Below, piece after piece: positions 54,758-63,277 of a stretch of 64,000 bases of DNA. The notes under the pieces were generated by a model that searched no databases, was not told the origin of the DNA, and worked only from the letters and a program-made list of their open reading frames with translations. Location of the stretch: NCBI GenBank assembly GCA_030692515.1, contig JAUXZS010000030.1, positions 1 to 64,000 of the forward strand. The letters run 5' to 3'. A program made the position numbers and the translations under genes. The DNA is from Bacteroidota bacterium (lineage in GTDB: Bacteria > Bacteroidota > Bacteroidia > B-17B0 > Aurantibacillaceae). Numbering within the stretch: the stretch's first letter is position 1; the number at the start of each line of letters is the position of its first letter.

Positions 54758-55735
54758 TTATTGGTTAATGATGTTTTTAAATAGGTTATAGGCTTTTTTT
54801 GATTCAATAGCTTCTTTTGATTTTGCTATACATTCGGTTAGTGTTAAATTGGAGTAATAACAATTCATTGCTAAAGCAGTGTTTGCTAGCACAACTTCTT
54901 GCTGTGCATTTGTACCTTTATTTTGCAAAACGTTTACGAATATTTCTGCAGCGCTTTCAATTGTATTGCCTGCGTGCAAATCTTCAGTCTGTAATTTTTT
55001 AAACCCAAAATCTGCATTCGATATGAGGGTTTCTTTAGTATTTGAGTAAACTTTTGTTTCACTGGTTAAACTTATTTCGTCGTATCCATCTAAAGAATGC
55101 ACAATAGTATAGTGGTGTTTGGATTCTTGCAGCATATAATTATACATCCTGGCAATTTTACTGTTAAACGTTCCTATATATCTATACTTTGGGTTTGCAG
55201 GGTTTACCATAGGCCCCAACAGATTAAAAAAAGTTGTTATTCCTAAACTTTTACGAATGGGGGAAGCAATTTTTAAGCTTGGATGAAAAAGTGGTGCGTG
55301 AATAAAACAAATATTATGTTTTTCGAGGTCGTAATTTAATTCGGATGGATTACTTTTAAATTGATGACCAAAATATTTTAAAATATCTGATGAACCTGAA
55401 ACACTTGACGCGCCAAAATTTCCATGTTTTGCAACGGGCACTCCGGCAGATGCTAATATGATCGCTGATAATGTTGAAATATTGAAGGTTTTTTTTTTGT
55501 CACCTCCGGTTCCGCAAACATCTATACACGGTTTATGCAAATCTATCTTAATAGCAATTTCTAATAACGCGTTTTTAAAGCCATTTAATTCTTGCAACGA
55601 AATATGGCGTGTTTGAAAAATCCCAATTAGGATACTAATTTGGTAGTCGTTTAGTTTTTGAGAGGCTAAGTCTAGCATTAAGGTATAAGCTTCCCGCTCG
55701 GACAATATATGTCCAGTACAAAGTTTTTGAAACAT
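54758..55735 (-). CDS. trpD: Anthranilate phosphoribosyltransferase
   Basis: 325 residues. DVCGTGGDKKKTFNISTLSA holds the GTGGD phosphoribosyl-diphosphate loop and KHGNFGASSVSGSSDIL the anthranilate site; FNLLGPMVNPANPKYR is the second family block. It lies 48 bp after trpG, the widest gap in the array. Confidence 0.96.
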   Translation of the reverse strand: MFQKLCTGHILSEREAYTLMLDLASQKLNDYQISILIGIFQTRHISLQELNGFKNALLEIAIKIDLHKPCIDVCGTGGDKKKTFNISTLSAIILASAGVPVAKHGNFGASSVSGSSDILKYFGHQFKSNPSELNYDLEKHNICFIHAPLFHPSLKIASPIRKSLGITTFFNLLGPMVNPANPKYRYIGTFNSKIARMYNYMLQESKHHYTIVHSLDGYDEISLTSETKVYSNTKETLISNADFGFKKLQTEDLHAGNTIESAAEIFVNVLQNKGTNAQQEVVLANTALAMNCYYSNLTLTECIAKSKEAIESKKAYNLFKNIINQ

Positions 55736-55783
55736 TGATTCTAATTTTTAAAAATTAATAATGGATTGAGTATGTAGTTTTAA

Positions 55784-56350
55784 TTAGGCGCTGAGCCAAT
55801 TATGAATTATGGTTTCGCCGTATTCTGATAAAATAGATTCTGGATGAAATTGAACCCCTCGAACGTCATACGTTTTATGTTTAGCCCCCATGATATTATT
55901 TTTTTCGTCGGTAGCAGTTACAATTAAGTTCTGAGGTAAATTTTCATTTTTTATTACCCATGAATGGTATCTTCCTACATTAAATGTTTTTGGGCAGCCA
56001 TTAAAAATTACATCCTCATTAATTAAATTAACTGGAGTAGCAATTCCATGATATACAGTTTCAAGGTTTTCAAGTGTTGCGCCAAATGTTTCTCCTATTG
56101 CCTGAAGGCCTAAACAAACTCCAAAAATCGATTTTGTTTTGTGATAATGTTTTAAAAGGTCGGGCATAATTCCAGAATCTTTTGGTAAACCAGGCCCAGG
56201 GGATAATAATATCTTTGAATAGTTGTTTACGGCATCTAGTGAAATTTTATCATTGCGAATAACATCAAAAGGTATATCGCTCACTTTTTCTACTAGGTGA
56301 ACTAAGTTGTAAGTAAAGCTATCGTAATTATCAAGCACTAATAGTTTCAT
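55784..56350 (-). CDS. trpG: Anthranilate synthase glutamine amidotransferase component
   Basis: 188 residues, class I amidotransferase. LLVLDNYDSFTYNLVHLVEK, SPGPGLPKDSG, FGVCLGLQAIGETFG with the nucleophile Cys, and VQFHPESIL with the His-Glu pair. It feeds ammonia to TrpE. Overlaps trpE by 20 bp. It could also serve folate synthesis (pabA), since no other candidate is in view. Confidence 0.95.
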   Translation of the reverse strand: MKLLVLDNYDSFTYNLVHLVEKVSDIPFDVIRNDKISLDAVNNYSKILLSPGPGLPKDSGIMPDLLKHYHKTKSIFGVCLGLQAIGETFGATLENLETVYHGIATPVNLINEDVIFNGCPKTFNVGRYHSWVIKNENLPQNLIVTATDEKNNIMGAKHKTYDVRGVQFHPESILSEYGETIIHNWLSA

Positions 56351-57773
56351 GGCTGTATGAAGGTATGGATTTATTAATTTTTCGAGCTTCTTTAATTGCT
56401 TTTTTTAGGGCGCTTATTTTATTGTATATCTCTAAATTTTCAGATTCAGGGTTACTTGCATTTACAATTCCTGCCCCTGCTTGGTAATAAAGTACATTAT
56501 CTTTACTTAAAAATGTTCGAATCATAATGGCGTGATTTAATTCATTTTTGTTTGAAATAAATCCAATCGATCCACCATAATAACCGCGAGATGTAGGTTC
56601 ATACTTATTAATTAGCTCTAATGCTCTATATTTAGGGGCGCCAGATAAAGTTCCTGCAGGAGATGAGTTTGCCAATACGTCATAGAGTTGTACATTCGGT
56701 TTTAGTTCTCCCTCAATTTTACTTACTAGATGGATAACATGAGAATAGAGTTGTATTTGTTTTATATATTTTGGAGCCACATTTGAACAATATTTACTCA
56801 GGTCGTTTCTTGCAAGATCTACTAACATCATGTGTTCTGCATTTTCTTTTTTATCTTCTACTAATTTTTTAGCATTTGCTATATCTTCAAGATCGTTGCC
56901 AGTTCTTTTATAAGTTCCTGCAATTGGATTTATTTGTGCTTTATTGTTTTTAATAATTAATTGTGCTTCAGGCGAGGAACCTATTAATCTAAATTTACCT
57001 GTATCAAAATAAAACAAATAGGGCGAAGGATTAATGTTTTTAAGTGCGCGGTATAAATTAAAATCGTCGCCAATATACGATTGAGAAAATTGGCGAGATA
57101 ATACAATTTGAAAAACATCACCTTTTTGGCAATGATCCTTTCCTTTATTGGCTAATTCAATAAAATCCTGATCTGTTAGGTTAGAAGATTCTTTGCCAAT
57201 AGCGTTAAAATTAAATTCTGTTATTTGTTCCGTCTTTATTTTTTCATCCAAATCCTCTAATTGAGCTCTTGCAATTTCTTCATTAAATGCATGAGAAATA
57301 AGGTGCAAATTATTTGTAGTATGGTTAAATACTAATATCAATGAGTATAAATGATAAATAATTTCCGGAATCTGTTGGTTATTATCTTTTTGTTTAAGGT
57401 TGATATCTTCAAAATATTCTACGGCATTAAAGCTTGAATAGCCAAAAATACCTCCGGTACAAAATTTAAATTCCAGTTCATCAAAAATAAATTGCTCTTT
57501 AAAGTTCATCAATTCTTTGATGATAGTTTTGTTTGAAGGAGGAAAAGCAGTATTTGTGGATTTGGAATTGACTGTGATTTTTAAATTTTGATTAAAAAGT
57601 TCGAAGGTGGCAATTGGATTAAAGCATAAATAAGAATAATGATCCTGTTTATTGTTATAATCAGAGCTTTCGAGTAAAAGCGGTTGCTGGTAATAATCTC
57701 TAAGTGCCATAAAAATTCCTGTCGGAGTTTTTGTATCGGCGAGTATTGTTTTTGTATGTGTTTTTAATTTCAT
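56331..57773 (-). CDS. trpE: Anthranilate synthase component I
   Basis: 480 residues. The feedback-binding LLES motif is present (residues 33-36, QPLLLESSDYNN), so tryptophan should inhibit the enzyme directly. The chorismate core has INPIAGTYKRTGND, LVDLARNDLSKYC, SSPAGTLSGAPKYRALELI and GGSIGFI. It makes anthranilate from chorismate with TrpG. The ATG is 17 nt after the T run of the attenuator terminator. Confidence 0.97.
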   Translation of the reverse strand: MKLKTHTKTILADTKTPTGIFMALRDYYQQPLLLESSDYNNKQDHYSYLCFNPIATFELFNQNLKITVNSKSTNTAFPPSNKTIIKELMNFKEQFIFDELEFKFCTGGIFGYSSFNAVEYFEDINLKQKDNNQQIPEIIYHLYSLILVFNHTTNNLHLISHAFNEEIARAQLEDLDEKIKTEQITEFNFNAIGKESSNLTDQDFIELANKGKDHCQKGDVFQIVLSRQFSQSYIGDDFNLYRALKNINPSPYLFYFDTGKFRLIGSSPEAQLIIKNNKAQINPIAGTYKRTGNDLEDIANAKKLVEDKKENAEHMMLVDLARNDLSKYCSNVAPKYIKQIQLYSHVIHLVSKIEGELKPNVQLYDVLANSSPAGTLSGAPKYRALELINKYEPTSRGYYGGSIGFISNKNELNHAIMIRTFLSKDNVLYYQAGAGIVNASNPESENLEIYNKISALKKAIKEARKINKSIPSYSHETISA

Positions 57774-57790
57774 TGTTGTTACGTTTAAAA

Positions 57791-57827
57791 AATAAAAAAG
57801 GCCCGCTGTTATTGAACAGCGGGCCTT
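57791..57827 (-). terminator. Attenuator terminator of the trp operon
   Basis: On the coding strand AAGGCCCGCTGTT / AACAGCGGGCCTT, 13 perfect pairs around a CAAT loop, followed by TTTTTTATT. This is by far the most GC-rich hairpin of the region and lies between the trp leader ORF and trpE. Confidence 0.93.
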
Positions 57828-57853
57828 GAAGTATGCCTTAGGTAAATATAAAT

Positions 57854-57916
57854 TTAGCTGTTCACAATTTTATTTGCAAACCACCACCACATTTTATTTA
57901 CGTTATTATTTTTCAT
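57854..57916 (-). CDS. trpL: trp operon leader peptide with three consecutive Trp codons
   Basis: A 20-residue ORF, MKNNNVNKMWWWFANKIVNS, with codons TGG TGG TGG at positions 10-12. It starts 9 nt after a TAGGTTTG -7 box and ends 26 nt before the attenuator terminator. Its last bases, TGAACAGC, overlap the stop region and are complementary to GCTGTTCA in the terminator's 5' arm and loop. The expected mechanism: with low charged tRNA-Trp the ribosome waits on the Trp codons and leaves TGAACAGC free to block the terminator; otherwise it runs to the stop, covers this segment, and transcription ends. Confidence 0.92.
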   Translation of the reverse strand: MKNNNVNKMWWWFANKIVNS

Positions 57917-57925
57917 TTCCGTGTA

Positions 57926-57933
57926 CAAACCTA
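57926..57933 (-). promoter_or_regulatory. Probable -7 element of the trp operon promoter
   Basis: TAGGTTTG on the coding strand, exact TAnnTTTG match, 9 nt before the trp leader ATG. No good TTTG is found 18-20 bp further upstream, where the sequence is T-rich. Confidence 0.6.
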
Positions 57934-58088
57934 AACAAAGTTTTTTATAAAAAAAAATTATTTTGTTAAATTGAAAATTATCTGCCTTGTTTTGTCGCTG
58001 AAAGACTCACTGTTATTGGTTTAATGTTTGATTAATTTATTTTCGTTATGAGAATTCAAAATTAAGGCTATTAATTGTAATTTAGAAT

Positions 58089-58760
58089 ATGCAAAAAAAT
58101 TTCATTTACCTTTTTTTAATGACACTAATGTTTTCAAATTTCAAAGAAAAAAAACCGCAAACGATAAATTATTTACCACTGGGTGATTCTTATACTATAT
58201 GTACTGGCGCAACAGAAAGTGATTCCTGGCCAGTTTTACTTACAAAACATTTAAATGAAAATAAAATTAATTGTAAATTATTAGACAATCCTGCGCGCAA
58301 TGGTTTTAGTACCCAAGATTTAATAGACAATGAGTTGCCTTTACTTAAAAAGCTGAAACCAAATTTTGTTACATTATTGATTGGTGTGAATGATTGGGTT
58401 AGGGGAGTGACAAAAGAAAACTTCACAAAAAACTTAATTTATATTTTGGATGAGGTTCAAAAAAACATTCCTGATAAGAAAAAAGTCATTTTAATTACTA
58501 TTCCAGATTTTGGAGTAACACCTCAAGGCAAAAATTATGGTAACGGAAGAGATATTCAAAAAGGACTAGCTGAGTTTAATGCCGTTATTAGTAACGAAGC
58601 AAAAAAGAGAGAATTACCATTAGTCGATATTTTCGGGTTATCTCAAAAAATGAAAGATGACGCTACTTTGGTAGCTATTGATGGTCTTCATCCATCAGCT
58701 AAGGAGTATGCCTTGTGGGAAAAGTTAATTTTAAAAGAGACACTAATAATTTTAAAATAA
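58089..58760 (+). CDS. SGNH/GDSL hydrolase
   Basis: 223 residues. An N-terminal hydrophobic segment (FIYLFLMTLMFS) suggests export. Block I is PLGDSYTICTG with Ser34, block III LLIGVNDWVRG (usual GxND) and block V DGLHPSAKEY with Asp and His. It should cleave an ester, such as an acylated sugar or lysophospholipid. Single gene, followed by a strong terminator; divergent from trp. Confidence 0.92.
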   Translation: MQKNFIYLFLMTLMFSNFKEKKPQTINYLPLGDSYTICTGATESDSWPVLLTKHLNENKINCKLLDNPARNGFSTQDLIDNELPLLKKLKPNFVTLLIGVNDWVRGVTKENFTKNLIYILDEVQKNIPDKKKVILITIPDFGVTPQGKNYGNGRDIQKGLAEFNAVISNEAKKRELPLVDIFGLSQKMKDDATLVAIDGLHPSAKEYALWEKLILKETLIILK

Positions 58761-58793
58761 AAAAAGCGGAATGGTTAACCATTCCGCTTTTTT
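58760..58793. terminator. Bidirectional terminator
   Basis: AAAAAAGCGGAATGGTTAACC and its complement: a perfect palindrome with A and T flanks between the GDSL gene and DUF3276. Confidence 0.9.
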
Positions 58794-58807
58794 AAAAAAA
58801 TTGAATT

Positions 58808-59173
58808 TTATTTTCCTAAATCTTCAAATTTAACTTCTGAACTTGATGAATCGTGATTGTCACCATTATCATGGTTATCATGATTGTTGTACTCCTGTCT
58901 CGGTTCAATTTCAGGGGCATTTTCCTTAATATGAGCAACTGCTTCATTTAAACCTTCTACAAATTTTTCAAAATCTTCTTTATATAAAAAGATTTTGTGT
59001 TTTTCATAACTAAATTTACCGTCAGTTCCAAAGCGCTTCTTGCTTTCAGTAATAGTTAAGTAATAATCATTTCCACGTGTACTCTTTACATCAAAAAAGT
59101 AAGTGCGTTTTCCAGCTCTTACAGATTTTGAGAATAAATCTCCACTTTCGTTTTTTTCAAATTCTTCCGACAT
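58808..59173 (-). CDS. DUF3276 (PUR-alpha-like nucleic-acid-binding) protein
   Basis: 121 residues. The PUR-type repeat is SVRAGKRTYFFDVKSTRGN, YYLTITESKKRF and HKIFLYKEDFEKFVEGL. The family is small, in Bacteroidota and spirochaetes (the Borrelia member binds DNA/RNA). The Asp/Asn/His-rich tail (about 100-115, HDNGDNHDSS-type) is unstructured. A single-gene unit. Confidence 0.93.
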   Translation of the reverse strand: MSEEFEKNESGDLFSKSVRAGKRTYFFDVKSTRGNDYYLTITESKKRFGTDGKFSYEKHKIFLYKEDFEKFVEGLNEAVAHIKENAPEIEPRQEYNNHDNHDNGDNHDSSSSEVKFEDLGK

Positions 59174-59416
59174 AATTTATAGTTTGACTTAGGACAAATA
59201 TTAGAAAAACTTTTTAAGGTTAGCTATGGTGTTAATAATTTGTCTTTATTGTTAATAGCCCAAAAAATGGACAACGCAATAATTTCAAGTTTTAAATCTC
59301 GAATTAAGAGATAATTACGGTTATTGTGATTATTAAAAGTATTTAATAGACCAAATAGTGATGCTTGTTTTAAACTGAAGAATTACAAAGAAATTATTTC
59401 ACAACTTGGGTGCATG
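59174..59416. other. Intergenic stretch, no feature recognised
   Basis: AT-rich, no ORF with coding character on either strand. The DUF3276 promoter must be at its start; I see only a weak -7-like AATATTTG on the minus strand. Confidence 0.5.
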
Positions 59417-59452
59417 AAAAAAGCCGCTTCGGTTATCCGAAACGGCTTTTTT
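59417..59452 (-). terminator. Intrinsic terminator after the lipoprotein gene
   Basis: AAAAAAGCCG(C)TTCGG / CCGAA(A)CGGCTTTTTT with one mismatch and a 4-nt loop, 15 bp after the stop codon on the minus strand. Confidence 0.8.
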
Positions 59453-59467
59453 ATAAAAGAGAATTGA

Positions 59468-59998
59468 TTAAGACTTCTCTTGTTTTTTAATTTCTTTGAT
59501 GTTTTTTCCGCTATCAAACATTTTTTGAGTTGTTTCCTTGTCAAAAGGTTCAGTTTCTGTACTTCTTAAATCTTCGATACAATAATCAGTTGTTCCAATT
59601 TTTTGATTTACAACAAAATGAAACTCAGGCTTAATAATTTCACTTTCCCAGAAAATTGCTGTTGGTTCATCAATGATGTAGTTTTTAAATTTTAAAACCT
59701 CATCTTCTTTAATGTCTTTTTTCTTTAATTCAATATCAGCAGCTTGTTCATTAATCGTAATTGCAAAATTTGTCCCCACTTTTATATCAAGTGCGCCAGA
59801 TGATTGCTCAATTACTAAAAGCTTAGCTGTAGTTGTATCGGGTACAAAAATCGCAAAGGGTTTTCCATATCTGGTTAAATCTAAAACGTTCATGCCCTGT
59901 GGGGCAACAATAGCTTCTTGCTCATCCTTTTTTCCACCACAAGAAATTAAAGTTGATGTGATAATTGCAGCGGATAGTAAATTAATTAGTTTTTTCAT
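59468..59998 (-). CDS. Lipoprotein of unknown function
   Basis: 176 residues. The lipobox is TLISC with Cys20. The mature domain shows LDLTRYGKPFAIFVPDT, KVGTNFAITINEQAADI and KNYIIDEPTAIFWES, a beta-rich fold that I do not recognise, and no transmembrane segment. Anchored in the outer or inner membrane. A single gene with its own terminator; TATATTTA at 60023-60030 is a plausible -7 element. Confidence 0.75.
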   Translation of the reverse strand: MKKLINLLSAAIITSTLISCGGKKDEQEAIVAPQGMNVLDLTRYGKPFAIFVPDTTTAKLLVIEQSSGALDIKVGTNFAITINEQAADIELKKKDIKEDEVLKFKNYIIDEPTAIFWESEIIKPEFHFVVNQKIGTTDYCIEDLRSTETEPFDKETTQKMFDSGKNIKEIKKQEKS

Positions 59999-60074
59999 CT
60001 TTTTCTTTTTTTATTAATAATGTAAATATAAATAAATTTTTAGATGATTAAATTTCTTTAAGGAATAAAAGGGC

Positions 60075-60102
60075 AAAAAAAAACCCCGCTAGTGCGGGGC
60101 TT
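60075..60102 (-). terminator. Terminator of the histone-like gene
   Basis: Coding strand AGCCCCGC ACT GCGGGGTTTTTTTT-type hairpin (loop ACTA), immediately after the stop. Confidence 0.85.
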
Positions 60103-60106
60103 ATTT

Positions 60107-60226
60107 TTACTTTTTCTTAGCTGCTTTTTTCTTAGGAGCTGCTTTTTTCTTAGCTGCTTTTTTTGCTGCTTTCTTAGGAGCTGCTTTTTTTGCTGTAGCT
60201 TTTTTAGCTGTTGCTTTTTTTGCCAT
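60107..60226 (-). CDS. Histone H1-like Ala/Lys/Pro-rich DNA-binding protein
   Basis: 39 residues: MAKKATAKKATAKKAAPKKA and continuing with AKKAAKK and KAAPKKK units. Only Met, Ala, Lys, Thr and Pro occur, a bare H1 C-terminal-tail type protein. Similar but longer Lys/Ala-rich histone-like proteins occur in many bacteria. It should bind DNA through charge. It has its own terminator and is followed by the lipoprotein gene on the same strand. Confidence 0.88.
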   Translation of the reverse strand: MAKKATAKKATAKKAAPKKAAKKAAKKKAAPKKKAAKKK

Positions 60227-60507
60227 GGTTTTTTGTTTTTGAGATTTGTTGATACGAAGTAAATAAATTTTTCTATGTTATCTAATTATTAAGTGATTAT
60301 TTTTTCAACATTGAATTGTTGAAATTGTTAATAGCGGAATATATCACCTTAAAGAATTACAACAGTTTGATTTTTTTTATGAATGAGTAATTTTTAAATG
60401 TTGTGTAACTATTGATTTCATTGCTATTTCAAGGCAGTAAGTGTTTTATAAAAAAAATTGAATGCAAGTTTTTGGAGAAATTAGCTAAAAACTCAAAGAA
60501 TATTTTT
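60227..60507. other. Intergenic stretch upstream of the histone-like gene
   Basis: 281 bp, AT-rich. It must hold the promoter of the histone-like gene and the end of the Ig-like lipoprotein transcript; I see no clear promoter or hairpin in it. Confidence 0.5.
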
Positions 60508-62148
60508 TTATTCTTTAATTAAAATTTCTTCCTCAATTTCCCAGTCCGATAAAACTTTTATTGGTTTTGGATGAATAAAAACATGTTCAGGTTGAATTTT
60601 TGAATTAAAATTTCCGGTGTCCCATTTTTTATTCTCGTTTGCATCAAAAATAATTTTAATAAAGTAAGTGCCTGGTGTAACATTAGTAAAATTAACTGTT
60701 ACAGCGTTACTACTGGATAAACTGAATGAAATAAATTCTTCTTTTACAATTTGTTCTTGCTCATTTGTAAGTTGAATTAAATAGCTTTGTTTTTTATTAA
60801 AAAGAAGTTTTAATGATATTTTTCCCAGTTCAGTTTCACTTTCGGTTTGGAAATTTAACTTTAAGCTGTCATTTTTGATACCTCTTTCATCAAAAAAAGC
60901 ATTTGTGTCTATTTTCAAAGTATAATTGGTTCCCTGTTTTAATTTATTAGTGATTTGAAGTGTGTTAATGTTTAACCATTTGTATTTTATTTTCTCGAAT
61001 TCAATCAAACTATCTTGCTTACTCGCGAGTTTAAGTTTTGAAATATCTATTGAAGCTGTATCCATCCAATTCAAAAAAGAAAGTTGTAGATTGCTCAGAA
61101 CCGGGATGTTCCCTCTTGTTGTGTTTAAAGTGATAGAACTAATTTTCTTTTTACTGTCAGGTTTTTTTGGTAGTTGAACTTTAAGGGTGTCTGTTTTTTT
61201 GAATGAGCTGTTTTTCAGAATTAGGGCTATGGTATCTTTCAAATCTTTATAAAAGAAAGATAAAGTGTCTTTTTCTTTACCTTTATTTGTTTCATATATA
61301 TTTTTTTCGTCGGCTTTATTTAGAGTATTTAGACTTAAAACACTTTTTTTATTGAGGATGATTTGGCTAAAACCATAATAAGGCGAGATAATTTTTTTAA
61401 CAAAGATTTTGGATGGTTCTTCTTTAAACGTTATTAATTTAATGATTGTATCTCCTTTAAGATTAAAATCTGAATCTAAATAGGCTAGTTTTTCAATATC
61501 TCCGTCATACAAATAGTTTTTATTTTTGTCTAAAAGGCCAAACACCTTATATATACCTTTTGGTAAATTGCTAAAGGCAAACTCTCCGCTTTCAGAACTT
61601 CTAGTTATATAGTTAGGCGTTTTTTTATAAGGTAAGCTATCTATTTCTTCGTCCTTATTATATAGACCTATAATTGCACCAGCTTCCGGTTTATTATTAA
61701 AACCATTAATTATAGCGCCTGTTATTTTTAAAGTGTCAATATTATCTCCCGTTGAAAATATGTATTCAAAGTTTGGGATACTGTTACCTTCAGTCATATC
61801 AATTATTGATTTGCCAAAAGAAAAATGGTAAGTAGTGTTTGGCAAGAGTGTTTGCTTCTTAAATGAAATCGTTAGTTTTTTACCATCCGTTTCAATTTGA
61901 GGTTCAAACCCTAGTTTTGGCGTAATGATTAATTGATTTGGTAAATCTTTCAACTTAATGTGCTCGTCGAATTTTAGCACTATAAGATCGGAACTAAAAT
62001 TTTTTGTTTTGTTTGCAGGAATTGCTTCAACTAGTTTTGGCGGTATTACGTCTCGATTACCCCCGCTTAACGGAGCAACTTGTGCGCACTTCTCAAAAAT
62101 AAGAATCAAAAAAAGCGCGAAAAATATTTTAATTACCGGTTTAATCAT
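60508..62148 (-). CDS. Ig-like domain (Big_5) lipoprotein
   Basis: 546 residues. The signal region ends LILIFEKCAQVAPLSGGNRD; Cys21 is the lipid site by comparison with the Bacteroidota family (usually xGCAxxxxPxGGPxD), though Lys before the Cys is unusual. RDVIPPKLVEAIPANKTKNF begins the Big_5 Ig-like domain, followed by a carboxypeptidase-regulatory-like beta domain (GEFAFSNLPKGIYKVFGL) and further beta domains ending GTYFIKIIFDANENKKWDTG. This very widespread Bacteroidota lipoprotein has no settled role. Confidence 0.9.
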   Translation of the reverse strand: MIKPVIKIFFALFLILIFEKCAQVAPLSGGNRDVIPPKLVEAIPANKTKNFSSDLIVLKFDEHIKLKDLPNQLIITPKLGFEPQIETDGKKLTISFKKQTLLPNTTYHFSFGKSIIDMTEGNSIPNFEYIFSTGDNIDTLKITGAIINGFNNKPEAGAIIGLYNKDEEIDSLPYKKTPNYITRSSESGEFAFSNLPKGIYKVFGLLDKNKNYLYDGDIEKLAYLDSDFNLKGDTIIKLITFKEEPSKIFVKKIISPYYGFSQIILNKKSVLSLNTLNKADEKNIYETNKGKEKDTLSFFYKDLKDTIALILKNSSFKKTDTLKVQLPKKPDSKKKISSITLNTTRGNIPVLSNLQLSFLNWMDTASIDISKLKLASKQDSLIEFEKIKYKWLNINTLQITNKLKQGTNYTLKIDTNAFFDERGIKNDSLKLNFQTESETELGKISLKLLFNKKQSYLIQLTNEQEQIVKEEFISFSLSSSNAVTVNFTNVTPGTYFIKIIFDANENKKWDTGNFNSKIQPEHVFIHPKPIKVLSDWEIEEEILIKE

Positions 62149-62189
62149 TAATTAACAGCGTAAAAGTAAAACATTATTCCATTAAAGCA

Positions 62190-62197
62190 TATCTTTA
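62190..62197 (+). promoter_or_regulatory. Possible -7 element of the radical SAM gene
   Basis: TATCTTTA, 10 nt before the TTG start at 62208. Same 8-mer as upstream of holB and of the AUC-start gene. Confidence 0.4.
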
Positions 62198-62207
62198 CCT
62201 AACGCGC

Positions 62208-63236
62208 TTGATTAGCTATTATCTTAAAATATTTAAAAAACTATCGATTTATAAAGTATTTAACTTTTTAAAGCTAGCTTTTGGATTTTATTATTCACGA
62301 ATGAGTAATAAGCCCGTGCAAATTGGCTTACCTTTTTTTATTAGTATTGAGCCAACTACAAGTTGTAATTTAAGGTGTCCGCAATGCCCAAGTGGATTAA
62401 GAGAATTTACCCGGCCAACCGGAATGCTTCAAAATCAATTATTCGAAAAAATAATTCTTCAAACCAAAAAACACTTACATAGCCTAACTTTTTATTTTCA
62501 AGGCGAACCTTATTTAAACCCCGATTTTTTAAAAATGGTTTCTTTTGCCAGCAACAATAAAATTTTTACCATTACTAGTACCAATGCACATTATTTAACT
62601 GAAGAAAACGCGAAACAAACTGTTTTAAGCAAATTGGATAAATTAATTATTTCGGTAGATGGCATTACTCAAGATGTTTATGAAAAATATAGAATAGGCG
62701 GACAGGTGAATAAAGTAATTGAAGGGACTAAAGAAATTTTAAAACAAAAACAACTATTAAAGAGTAGTTCTCCGCATGTAGTATGGCAATTTGTAGTTTT
62801 TAAAACAAATGAGCACCAAATTGAAGCGGTTAAAAAACTAGGGAAAGAGTTAGGGGTGGATGAAGTAAAAATTAAAACCGCTCAAATTTATGATTTTGAA
62901 AACGGACACGATTTGATTCCGGATAATGAAGAATATTCGCGCTACAAAAAGAGTGATTCTGGAAATACCGATAGACCTCAATACGAGTTAAAAAATAAAT
63001 TATTAAACCAATGCTGGCGAATGTGGCAAGGTTGTGTAATTACCTGGGACGGAAAAATTGTACCTTGTTGTTTTGATAAAGACGCCAAATACAAATTAGG
63101 AAATTTAGAAACTGATACTTTTGAGAGCATTTGGTTTTCGGAACCCTATAATAATTTTAGACGTTCTATATTAAAGAGTAGAAACCAAATTGATATTTGT
63201 ACAAATTGTACTGAGGGAACAAAAGTTTGGTCTTAA
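62208..63236 (+). CDS. Radical SAM/SPASM domain protein
   Basis: 342 residues from a TTG start. The 4Fe-4S radical SAM motif is PTTSCNLRCPQCPSG (CxxxCxxC), and the SPASM auxiliary-cluster region has NQCWRMWQGCVITWDGK, IVPCCFDKD and ICTNCTEG. Typical for enzymes that modify peptides or carry out dehydrogenations; substrate unknown, no precursor peptide gene seen nearby. The first ATG, at 62301, would remove 31 residues that relatives keep, so TTG is preferred. Confidence 0.9.
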   Translation: MISYYLKIFKKLSIYKVFNFLKLAFGFYYSRMSNKPVQIGLPFFISIEPTTSCNLRCPQCPSGLREFTRPTGMLQNQLFEKIILQTKKHLHSLTFYFQGEPYLNPDFLKMVSFASNNKIFTITSTNAHYLTEENAKQTVLSKLDKLIISVDGITQDVYEKYRIGGQVNKVIEGTKEILKQKQLLKSSSPHVVWQFVVFKTNEHQIEAVKKLGKELGVDEVKIKTAQIYDFENGHDLIPDNEEYSRYKKSDSGNTDRPQYELKNKLLNQCWRMWQGCVITWDGKIVPCCFDKDAKYKLGNLETDTFESIWFSEPYNNFRRSILKSRNQIDICTNCTEGTKVWS

Positions 63237-63277
63237 GAGCAGCGCTCTTTTTTCGCCGCTAAACGTTTTCTTTTTTG

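Noticed and set aside
60107-60226. Tandem repeat or CRISPR-like array
   Set aside because: The periodicity comes from Ala/Lys-coding codons in an intact 39-codon ORF, not from spaced repeats.
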